From Hymenobacter psoromatis (GTDB lineage: Bacteria > Bacteroidota > Bacteroidia > Cytophagales > Hymenobacteraceae), in assembly GCF_020012125.1 (NCBI RefSeq), contig NZ_JAIFAG010000001.1, forward strand, positions 3,224,001-3,288,000: a DNA stretch of 64,000 bases, read 5' to 3'. Below the pieces are notes generated by a model, which was given only the letters and a program-made list of their open reading frames with translations, did no database searches and had not been told where the DNA came from. Below, in pieces: positions 35,103 to 42,671 of this stretch. How positions within the stretch are numbered: position 1 is the first letter of the stretch; the number at the start of each line of letters is the position of its first letter. Position numbers and translations under genes: made by a program.

Positions 35103-36917
35103 ATGAATTACTTATCTACCGTATTAGCCGCTGCTTCCTTAGCCGGCCTGCTGGCCGCCTGTAGCCAACCCGCTACTACGGAAACCGCCACTATGGCCGC
35201 CCCCAACGCGGCCGCGGCCCCCGTTACCGCCGCGCTGGCCCAAAAGCCTATTTGGTGGAAGGAAGCCGTGGTGTACCAGATATACCCGCGCAGCTACAAG
35301 GACAGCAACGGCGACGGGGTAGGTGACCTGCGCGGCATCATCTCCAAGCTCGACTACATCAAGAGCCTGGGGGTGAACGTGATTTGGCTGAACCCGATTT
35401 ATGGCTCGCCCAACGACGATAATGGCTACGATATCTCCGACTACCGCGCCATTATGAAGGACTTTGGTACGATGGCCGACTTTGACGAGCTGCTGAAGGG
35501 AATGCACCAGCGCGGGCTGAAGGTGGTGCTAGACCTGGTGGTGAACCACAGCAGCGACGAGCATGAGTGGTTCAAGCAGTCGAAAAGCGGGCGCGATAAT
35601 CCCTACCGCGACTACTACCACTGGTGGCCCGCCGAGCGGGGCGTGCCCAACAAGCGCCAGAGCTTTTTCGACGTGAAGGGCGACGCCTGGGCCTACGACG
35701 CGGCCACCAAGGCGTACTACCTGCACTACTTCTCGCGCAAGCAACCCGACCTGAACTGGGAAAACCCTAAGGTGCGCCAGGAAATTTACAGCATGATGCG
35801 CTTTTGGTTTGATAAGGGCATCGACGGCTTTCGGATGGACGTGATTCCGTTCATCGCCAAGGACACTACGTTTCCGGTTATCCCGGCCAAGTACCACGGC
35901 GATTTTGGCCGCTACTACGCCAACGGCCCCCACCTGCACGACTACCTGCAGGAAATGCACCGCGAGGTGCTGGGCAAGTACGATGTGCTGAGCGTGGCCG
36001 AAGGCGCGGGCGTGACCAGCGACCAGGCCCTGGAATTTGTGGACCCCGCCCGGAAGGAGCTGAATATGCTCTACCACTTCGAGGGCATGGGCGTGGGCAA
36101 CGTGCCCGGCCTCAAGTACCGGATGCGCAAGCCCGAAGGCTATAGTCTGCTGGAATTCAAGCAGGTGTACTCGAAGTGGGACAAGATATTCGCCGAGAAA
36201 GGCTGGGGCACCATCTACCTCGGCAACCACGACCAGCCCCGGATGGTGACGCGCTGGGGCGACGACCGGCCCGAATTTCGGCCAGCCTCCTCGAAGCTGC
36301 TCACCACGTTTTTGCTCACCATGCGCGGCACGCCCTACTACTACGGCGGCGACGAGCTGGGCATGACCAACATCAAATTCAACAAGATTACCGATTATAA
36401 AGACATCGAAGTGCGCAACATGTACGCGCAGCTGAAGGCGGAGGGCGGCGACCTGGCGCAGTTCGTGGAGGCCCAGAAAATCTCGGGCCGCGACAACGGC
36501 CGCACTCCCTTTCAGTGGGATGCCTCGGCCAATGCGGGCTTCACCACCGGCACGCCCTGGCTTCAACTCAACCCCAACTACGCGCAGGTGAATGCCGCGG
36601 CCGAGGAGAAAGACCCGAATTCCATCCTCCAGTATTTCCGCCAGGCCACGGCCATGCGCCGGCAGCACAAGGTGCTGGTGTACGGGCAGTACCAGCTGCT
36701 CGACGCGGCCAACCCCCATATTTACGCTTACACCCGCACCCAGGGCGCGGAAAAAGTCCTGGTAGTGCTCAACTTTTCGTCCGAAAAACGTGACTGGGCG
36801 CTGCCCACCGGCCTCACGCTGGGCGGCAAGCCTTGGCTCAACAACTACCCCACCTTTACTCCCGCCGCCACGCTGGCCCTGCTGCCCTGGCAGGCCGTAG
36901 TGGTGCCGCTGAAGTAA
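35103..36917 (+). CDS. GH13 alpha-glucosidase/amylase family lipoprotein (second copy)
   Basis: 604 residues from the ATG at 35103; the longer frame from 35049 would hide the lipoprotein signal MNYLSTVLAAASLAGLLAAC. A T/A-rich linker leads to WWKEAVVYQIYPRSYKDSNG. Catalytic motifs: DLVVNHSS, GFRMDVI with nucleophile D246, VAEGAG with acid/base E300, and LGNHDQPR. It parallels the gene at 28256 almost motif for motif, but carries substitutions in the substrate loops (for example IPFIAKDTTFP in place of FQFVAKDPTFP). The two copies may act on different linkages of short alpha-glucosides. Fusion to other domains is not seen. Confidence 0.93.
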   Translation: MNYLSTVLAAASLAGLLAACSQPATTETATMAAPNAAAAPVTAALAQKPIWWKEAVVYQIYPRSYKDSNGDGVGDLRGIISKLDYIKSLGVNVIWLNPIYGSPNDDNGYDISDYRAIMKDFGTMADFDELLKGMHQRGLKVVLDLVVNHSSDEHEWFKQSKSGRDNPYRDYYHWWPAERGVPNKRQSFFDVKGDAWAYDAATKAYYLHYFSRKQPDLNWENPKVRQEIYSMMRFWFDKGIDGFRMDVIPFIAKDTTFPVIPAKYHGDFGRYYANGPHLHDYLQEMHREVLGKYDVLSVAEGAGVTSDQALEFVDPARKELNMLYHFEGMGVGNVPGLKYRMRKPEGYSLLEFKQVYSKWDKIFAEKGWGTIYLGNHDQPRMVTRWGDDRPEFRPASSKLLTTFLLTMRGTPYYYGGDELGMTNIKFNKITDYKDIEVRNMYAQLKAEGGDLAQFVEAQKISGRDNGRTPFQWDASANAGFTTGTPWLQLNPNYAQVNAAAEEKDPNSILQYFRQATAMRRQHKVLVYGQYQLLDAANPHIYAYTRTQGAEKVLVVLNFSSEKRDWALPTGLTLGGKPWLNNYPTFTPAATLALLPWQAVVVPLK

Positions 36918-36943
36918 TCATCAGGTAGATAATACATTAATTC

Positions 36944-37058
36944 AGAATGTCATGCAGACCGCAGGGAAGCATCTCGCGTGGGGTAGTAACTCAATCGTTG
37001 CAACGAATTTAATTACTGCTGCCTGCGAGATGCTTCCCTGCGGTCTGCATGACGTTCT
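36944..37058. repeat. Dispersed palindromic repeat, copy B
   Basis: Near-palindrome of 115 bases. AGAATGTCATGCAGACCGC and GCGGTCTGCATGACGTTCT form the outer stem, then GGGAAGCATCTCGC and its complement; the centre is AT-rich. It lies between two plus-strand genes of the sugar locus (GH13 and GH65), so it would be transcribed if they form an operon. The spacer AGACCGCAG differs from copies A and C but is matched in both arms. Confidence 0.85.
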
Positions 37059-37097
37059 ATTCTTACGACCAACCACGCCCCTATCCATTCCCGCCCC

Positions 37098-39176
37098 ATG
37101 CCGCCCTTTCCAACCCTAAAATTAAAGTTCCTGCTGCCCGCGCTGGCGCTGGCGCTAGCCGGCCCGCCCGCGGCGCAACAAGCGCAGGCCCAGACGCAAA
37201 CGCCCGACCCCTGGCGCATAACGGCCGATAAAATTGACCCGGCGCACTACTACGGCGAGACGGTGGCCAACGGGGTGCTGGGCATCGTGTCGTCGGCGGT
37301 GCCGTTTCAGGTGAAGGACGTAGTGCTGGCCGGCACCTATGACCAGTACGGGCGGGGTAGGGTCAGCAATTTTCTCCACACGTTTAACCTGCTCAATATG
37401 TACCTGGAAGTGGACGGCCGCCGCCTGGGCGCGGCCGATGCCACCAACTTCCGGCAGGAGCTGGACATGCGCGGCGCCTCGCTGACAACCACCTTCGACT
37501 ACGGCGACCGGGCCACTATTCAGTACACCTACTACGCCCTGCGCCAGCTGCCGTTTACGGCGCTGCTCGACGTGCGCATTACCGCCAAAAAGGACCTGAG
37601 CCTGACCGCCGCCAGCGTGATGGAAGCGCCCGACGCGCTGCGCGACGTGCAGAATTACTACAACGAAATCGACCGGCCGCACGTGACATTGAGCCTGCTG
37701 ACCTCGACGGCCAAGAGCCCGACCGGCAAGCTGACGCTGTGCGCCAGCAACAGCTTTTTGTTTGAGGAGCCGCACGGGCAGGAGCCGCGCATTATCCACG
37801 AAATGTGGGACAGCAACATGCACCTGATGAAGTTCAGCAAGACGCTGAAGGCCGGGCAGACCTACGGCTACGCGGTGGCGGGCACGGCCATCAGCTCGGC
37901 CCACCACGCCGACCCGCTGAACGAGGCCGAGCGGCTCACCATTTTTGCCCGCCTCGAAGGCCGGCAGCGGCTGCTCGATTTTCACCAGAAAGCCTGGCAG
38001 GACCTGTGGAAAAGCGATATTGAAATAACCGGCGACGCGCAGGCGCAGCAGGACGTGCATTCGATGCTCTACCACCTGTATAGCTTCTCGCGGGCGGGCA
38101 CCGATTATTCACCCTCGCCGATGGGCCTCTCGGGCCTGGGCTACAACGGGCACGTGTTCTGGGACACGGATTTGTGGATGTTCCCGGCGCTGCTGGTGCT
38201 GCACCCGGACATTGCGAAATCTATGGTAGAGTACCGCTTCCGGCGCTTGGAGCCGGCCCGGCGCAATGCCTTCGCCCACGGCTACAAAGGCGCGATGTAC
38301 CCCTGGGAAAGCGCCGATTCGGGGGTAGAGGAAACGCCGGTCTGGGCGCTGAGCGGGCCGTTTGAACACCACATTTCGGCCGATGTGGCGCTGGCCGCCT
38401 GGCAGTATTATTCCGTAACGCAGGATAAAGCTTGGCTGCGCTCAACCGGCTGGCCGATTATCTCGGCCACCGCCGACTTCTGGGCTAGCCGGGTGGAGCG
38501 CAACGGCCCCGGCCACTACGACATCAAGAACGTGGTGGCCTCGGATGAGTGGGCCGAAAACGTGGACAATGATGCCTTCACTAACGCCGCCGCCCAGCAA
38601 AACCTGCGCGCCGCCGTGGCCGCCGCCAAGCTGCTGGGCCTACCCCCCGACCCCGACTGGACGCTGGTGGCGCAGAATATTCCCATCCTAAAAATGGCGG
38701 ACGGCACCACGCAGGAGCACGCCAGCTACCACGGCGAGGGCATCAAGCAGGGCGACGTGAACCTGCTGGCCTACCCCCTGGGCGTGATTACGGCCCCCGC
38801 CCAGATTAAAAAAGACCTGGTGTACTACCAGAGCCGGGTACCCGACGAAGGCACGCCGGCCATGACGCAGGCCATTTTCGCGCTGCTCTACGCCCGGCTC
38901 GGCGACGCGGGTCAGGCCCGGCATTTTTTCCGGGATGCCTACCAGCCCAATCTCCTACCCCCCTTCCGCGTCATTGCCGAAACCAAGGGCGGCACCAACC
39001 CCTACTTCGCCACCGGCGCGGGCGGCGTGCTGCAAGCCGTGCTCATGGGTTTCGGCGGGCTAAATATCACGCCGGCTGGCATTGGGCAAGTAAAAAGCGT
39101 GCTGCCCACCGGCTGGCAGTCGCTGCATATTACGGGGGTAGGGCCGGGTCGCAAAACATATTCAGTGGGGAAATGA
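37098..39176 (+). CDS. Secreted glycoside hydrolase family 65-like protein
   Basis: 692 residues with a signal peptide around LALALAGPPAAQQAQA. The N-terminal beta sandwich (to about residue 280) is followed by an (alpha/alpha)6 barrel with FWDTDLWMFPALLVLHPDIA, KGAMYPWESADSGVEETP and HYDIKNVVASDEWAENVDNDAFT. This is the pattern of GH65 hydrolases such as acid trehalases and kojibiose-type hydrolases. Export argues against a phosphorylase, which would need cytoplasmic phosphate-coupled use of its product. It probably cleaves an alpha-linked disaccharide for the sugar locus. Gene order and orientation make it the last member of that set. Confidence 0.88.
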   Translation: MPPFPTLKLKFLLPALALALAGPPAAQQAQAQTQTPDPWRITADKIDPAHYYGETVANGVLGIVSSAVPFQVKDVVLAGTYDQYGRGRVSNFLHTFNLLNMYLEVDGRRLGAADATNFRQELDMRGASLTTTFDYGDRATIQYTYYALRQLPFTALLDVRITAKKDLSLTAASVMEAPDALRDVQNYYNEIDRPHVTLSLLTSTAKSPTGKLTLCASNSFLFEEPHGQEPRIIHEMWDSNMHLMKFSKTLKAGQTYGYAVAGTAISSAHHADPLNEAERLTIFARLEGRQRLLDFHQKAWQDLWKSDIEITGDAQAQQDVHSMLYHLYSFSRAGTDYSPSPMGLSGLGYNGHVFWDTDLWMFPALLVLHPDIAKSMVEYRFRRLEPARRNAFAHGYKGAMYPWESADSGVEETPVWALSGPFEHHISADVALAAWQYYSVTQDKAWLRSTGWPIISATADFWASRVERNGPGHYDIKNVVASDEWAENVDNDAFTNAAAQQNLRAAVAAAKLLGLPPDPDWTLVAQNIPILKMADGTTQEHASYHGEGIKQGDVNLLAYPLGVITAPAQIKKDLVYYQSRVPDEGTPAMTQAIFALLYARLGDAGQARHFFRDAYQPNLLPPFRVIAETKGGTNPYFATGAGGVLQAVLMGFGGLNITPAGIGQVKSVLPTGWQSLHITGVGPGRKTYSVGK

Positions 39177-39209
39177 TGAGTACTAGATAATGGGGTATCG
39201 GGATAGTTT

Positions 39210-39309
39210 AGAACGGTCATGCTAAGCTTGTCGAAGCATCTCTACCGCTTCAACCGTGCCGTTCAATGAAGCGGTAGAGATGCTTCGACAAGCTCAGCAT
39301 GACCGTTCT
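39210..39309. repeat. Dispersed palindromic repeat, copy C
   Basis: 100 bases, the most regular copy. AGAACGGTCATGCTAAGCTT and AAGCTCAGCATGACCGTTCT are nearly perfect arms, then GTCGAAGCATCTCTACCGCTTCA and its inverse. It separates the sugar locus from the RNA-repair genes and could work as a transcription end. Confidence 0.88.
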
Positions 39310-39354
39310 TGTAGCAGAATACCTTGAAAGCGACTGCCAGCCCCCGCCTACCCC

Positions 39355-40827
39355 ATGCTGCTAACCATTACCACCACCTACCAGCCGGCCACCGACCTGG
39401 GCTACCTGCTGCATAAAAACCCCGCCCGCCTGCAAAGCGTGGAGATTACCGGCGGCCTGGCCCACGTTTTCTACCCCGAAGCCACGGCCCAGCGCTGCAC
39501 CGCCGCCCTGCTGCTCGACCTCGACCCGGTGGGCCTGGTACGCGACCGCCACGGCGATTTCGCCCTAGCCGAGTACGTGAACGACCGGCCCTACGTGGCC
39601 TCGTCGTTTTTGAGCGTGGCCCTGAGCAAAGCCTTCGGCACGGCCATGAACGGCACCTGCAAGGACCGGCCTGCGCTGCCCGCGCAGGCCCTACCCCTGG
39701 CCGTGACGGTGGCCGTGGTGTCAGCCCCCGGCCCCGACTGGCCGCGCCGGCTGTTTGAGCCGCTGGGCTACCAGGTCGAAACCACCGCCTACCCCCTCGA
39801 CGCCACCGTGCCGGCCTGGGGCGCGAGCCCCTACTACACCCTGCACCTGCGCCACGACGGCCTGCGTCTGCAAGACCTGCTGGCCCACCTCTACGTGCTG
39901 CTGCCGGTGCTCGACAACGACAAGCACTACTACGTGGACCAGCAGGAGGCCGACAAGCTGCTGCACCGCGGCGGCGACTGGCTGCCCCGCCACCCCGAGC
40001 GCGACTTCATCACCCGCCGCTACCTGCGCTACCTGGGCAGCATCGTGAACCAGACGCTGGAGCGGCTGCTGGAAGGGGTGGAGGAATCGTCAAGTAGCGT
40101 GGACTCTGCGAGTCCGCAAGTGGGGGCAACGGCAAACGACCGCGCAGAAACTGCAAATTCGCAAGCGCCGGAACCGGACGGTGCGACGCGCGGACTCGCA
40201 GAGTCCACGCTACTGCCCAAACTCACCCTGCACGACCAGCGCCTCCAGCAAGTAGCCCACGAAATCTACCAGCTCGCCCCCAAGCGGGTGCTGGACCTGG
40301 GCTGCGGTGAGGGCCGGCTGCTGCGCCTGCTGCTGCGGCAGCCCAAAATTGAGTTTATCCGGGGCCTGGATGTGTCGCACCAGGCGCTGAGCCGGGCGGC
40401 GCAGCGCCTGCGCCTAGACGAGATGGCCCCGCGCCAGCGCGCCCGCATCGAGCTGGTGCAGGGCTCGCTGCTGTACCGCGACGCGCGCCTGGCCGGCTTC
40501 GACGCGGCGGCGCTGGTGGAAGTCATCGAGCACCTGGACGAAAACCGCCTGGCCTCGCTCGAAGCCGTGGTGTTTGGCCACGCCCGGCCGGCGCACGTCT
40601 TCGTCACGACCCCCAACGCCGAGTACAACCAGCTGTTTGCGCTGCCGGCCGGCGAGTTTCGCCACGCCGACCACCGCTTCGAGTGGACCCGCGCCGAGTT
40701 TGCGGCCTGGGCCACCGGCGTGGCCGCGCGCCACGGCTACCAGGTGCGCCTGGTCGGCATGGGCGAAGCGGCGGAGGGGGTAGGCGCGCCGTCGCAGTTG
40801 GCGGTGTTTGGGTTACTCGTAGATTAG
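39355..40827 (+). CDS. hen1: Hen1, 3'-terminal RNA ribose 2'-O-methyltransferase
   Basis: 490 residues. Known role: bacterial Hen1 methylates the 2'-OH at the broken RNA end while partner Pnkp heals and seals it, so the repaired RNA resists the same nuclease. The N-terminal half (1-240) shows the Hen1-specific domain with YLLHKNPARLQ, YVNDRPYVASSFLSVA and NGTCKDRP. The C-terminal methyltransferase has RVLDLGCGEGRLLRLL (about 311-326) and the metal-binding EVIEHLDENRL near 388. Between them, about residues 246-287, lies a linker encoded by a palindromic repeat (40093-40214). The frame is intact. Pnkp is encoded 1.8 kb away, beyond an inserted gene. Confidence 0.93.
   Translation: MLLTITTTYQPATDLGYLLHKNPARLQSVEITGGLAHVFYPEATAQRCTAALLLDLDPVGLVRDRHGDFALAEYVNDRPYVASSFLSVALSKAFGTAMNGTCKDRPALPAQALPLAVTVAVVSAPGPDWPRRLFEPLGYQVETTAYPLDATVPAWGASPYYTLHLRHDGLRLQDLLAHLYVLLPVLDNDKHYYVDQQEADKLLHRGGDWLPRHPERDFITRRYLRYLGSIVNQTLERLLEGVEESSSSVDSASPQVGATANDRAETANSQAPEPDGATRGLAESTLLPKLTLHDQRLQQVAHEIYQLAPKRVLDLGCGEGRLLRLLLRQPKIEFIRGLDVSHQALSRAAQRLRLDEMAPRQRARIELVQGSLLYRDARLAGFDAAALVEVIEHLDENRLASLEAVVFGHARPAHVFVTTPNAEYNQLFALPAGEFRHADHRFEWTRAEFAAWATGVAARHGYQVRLVGMGEAAEGVGAPSQLAVFGLLVD
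40093..40214. repeat. Palindromic repeat inside the hen1 coding sequence
   Basis: Perfect 25-base inverted arms: AGTAGCGTGGACTCTGCGAG plus TCCGC at 40093-40117, and the complement at 40190-40214. The arms and the 72 bases between are all read as protein, giving a low-complexity linker rich in S, A, T and E between the two Hen1 domains. The reading frame stays open throughout. Confidence 0.85.
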
Positions 40828-40835
40828 TTTACAAG

Positions 40836-42527
40836 TTACTTGAATAATTTATTCAATGATTTTGATAGCTTATAGAAATCTTCGTAGGTGTCTAAGTTTT
40901 TAACGCTTTCTTCTTTAAAAACGTCAAATATTTTACTTTTTAGCTGATTCCTGGCATCTTTACCATCATTAGAATTTTCCATTGCTTTTTGGACAAGTTC
41001 TACATTCCTCGAATAAGTCATGTTAAGCAGAGAAGGTGGAACCAATCCCTCTATGCATTTCTTACCCGTTTCATTTTTGCCGATAACAATGAATTCCTGA
41101 TTTTCTTTTAATCCTAAAGTTTCAAAAGTTGATTTAACATCGCTATACTTATCTAAATCTACTGTTACTACAAATCTCTTAAATCTTTCCTTTATAAATC
41201 TCAAGAGAATATTATTTTTAATATTTCCAGCCCCACCATAAGCGAAAATTTCTCCATTAAACTTTAGACGCTTATCACCATGAATCTCACTTTTTAATAA
41301 TTCTAAGTAGTTTTTATCGTGTTGACCTTCAACCAGAATAATATCGTTTGAACTACTGAATATAGTATCTTTTAAAGGACTAAAATCATTTCCAGCGATT
41401 CCTAATGATAGTGAGAATGGCTCATACCATTTCTCTCCTGAAGTATCAATAACTTCAGAGCCTTTATTAGTTGAACTTAAATTTCTCTCAAGAAGGATAT
41501 TAGCCTTTGGTACTTTATGGCTAAGTAAGTAAGGACTGTGGGTAGCGACTATAATTTGGATACTTAGTTCAGATGACAAATCTTGTAATATTCTGCCGAA
41601 CTCAGCTTGAGCAGATGGATGCAGGAAGCTTTCTGGTTCTTCAATAATAACTATGGGGGTTATTTTACTATTAACAGTTAATGAATTCTGCATTCTTTTC
41701 GCATTCATCAAATTCAACAGGATTAATGTCCTATTTTTAGTACCGCTACCCCAATCTTGTAGGGATACGTCTATTCCTTTTTCTTTAAGAGAAATTTCTA
41801 TATTTTCTCTTTCTATATTCAGGCTAGATATTCCAAGTGAAACATCATATTTTTCATCTAAGCGACCCATTAAAGCTGCTAACTCTGCTTGGTGGCCTTT
41901 CAACGATTTCCTGACACTATTCTCTAAACCTTCTTTCTTCTTGGCTATTTCAACGCTACCCTCCTTCTCAAGGTAGGATAGCAAATAGTCTGTCCTTCTA
42001 CTAAAATAATATGGAGCATTCTCTGTTGAATTGTGAAATAATACACTCTGAAAGCTCCTTATTCTATTCAATAATTCTTCCCTTTTATAAGAATCCTGCA
42101 CTTCATATTCTCCAAAGACAATTTTTGTTTCTGGAGTTGATTTACCTGACTTTAATTCTAAAGAAATAGTCAGTGTCTCTTTAGAATTGCTTAATTTTTC
42201 CTCATCTTTGAATATAAGTTCTTTTATAAATTTATAAATTCCAGCATCTTGATTTTCATCAATTTCAAGTTTAATTTCGAGTTTTATATCTTCTTTTTCG
42301 CGCTCTTTTTTCTTCCAATGTGGGTAATCATTTTGAAAATTAAGACCATCTATTGAATAATCTCTAAGGATTCTGTAATCAAAAGTCAGAAAAAAGAGCA
42401 TAGCTCTTATGATGTTCGACTTACCAGAATTATTTTTTCCAGATAAAGCATTATAATGAGGATTAAAATCAACTGTCAAATCCTCTAAACTTCTGAAATT
42501 TTTCGTTGAAAGGCTTTTAATTACCAT
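40836..42527 (-). CDS. OLD-family ATP-dependent nuclease (AAA ATPase plus TOPRIM)
   Basis: 563 residues from the ATG at 42527. An SMC/ABC-like ATPase: Walker A GKNNSGKS (30-37), signature-like WGSGTKN (259-265), Walker B IVIIEEPESFLHP (about 292-304) and H330 in VATHSPYLL. The C-terminal TOPRIM domain has E400 in IILVEGQHDKNYL and D457/D459 in VVTVDLDKYSD, the metal ligands for nicking. OLD-family proteins, including the Gabija subunit GajA, act in phage defence; no UvrD-like partner is seen. Base composition is strongly AT-rich with K/I/N-rich codons, unlike every neighbour, and it lies on the opposite strand between hen1 and pnkp. This points to horizontal acquisition. Confidence 0.9.
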   Translation of the reverse strand: MVIKSLSTKNFRSLEDLTVDFNPHYNALSGKNNSGKSNIIRAMLFFLTFDYRILRDYSIDGLNFQNDYPHWKKKEREKEDIKLEIKLEIDENQDAGIYKFIKELIFKDEEKLSNSKETLTISLELKSGKSTPETKIVFGEYEVQDSYKREELLNRIRSFQSVLFHNSTENAPYYFSRRTDYLLSYLEKEGSVEIAKKKEGLENSVRKSLKGHQAELAALMGRLDEKYDVSLGISSLNIERENIEISLKEKGIDVSLQDWGSGTKNRTLILLNLMNAKRMQNSLTVNSKITPIVIIEEPESFLHPSAQAEFGRILQDLSSELSIQIIVATHSPYLLSHKVPKANILLERNLSSTNKGSEVIDTSGEKWYEPFSLSLGIAGNDFSPLKDTIFSSSNDIILVEGQHDKNYLELLKSEIHGDKRLKFNGEIFAYGGAGNIKNNILLRFIKERFKRFVVTVDLDKYSDVKSTFETLGLKENQEFIVIGKNETGKKCIEGLVPPSLLNMTYSRNVELVQKAMENSNDGKDARNQLKSKIFDVFKEESVKNLDTYEDFYKLSKSLNKLFK

Positions 42528-42671
42528 AGTATTAAAACAAAATATTTATTTCTTCGCTCAGCCTGAATTAGTAAAGCGGTGAATACTGCTCGCAAGATAC
42601 TTGTAAAGTATCAGAATACACCAGTGATAAAATAGATTTTTTATCTAGCAAGGATTTAATTTCTAGTATTT
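42528..42671. other. AT-rich spacer between the OLD gene and pnkp
   Basis: 144 bases sharing the AT-rich composition of the OLD gene, so they probably arrived with it. It must hold the divergent promoters of the OLD gene and, since the insertion, of pnkp. GATACTTGTAAAGTATC at 42597-42613 is a small palindrome. AAGATACTTGTAAA (42594-42607) matches, inverted, 12 of 14 bases at 40828-40841 just after the hen1 stop. Confidence 0.5.

Noticed and set aside
35529..36719. 396-residue minus-strand frame opposite the second GH13 gene
   Set aside because: Same reason: a GC-rich third-position shadow of a strongly supported gene.
37098..39176. GH65 protein as a disaccharide phosphorylase
   Set aside because: The signal peptide and the residues around the catalytic glutamate fit the exported hydrolase branch better than cytoplasmic phosphorylases.
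40836..42527. Complete Gabija system
   Set aside because: The ATPase-TOPRIM protein resembles GajA-type OLD proteins, but no UvrD-like helicase (GajB) gene is adjacent.
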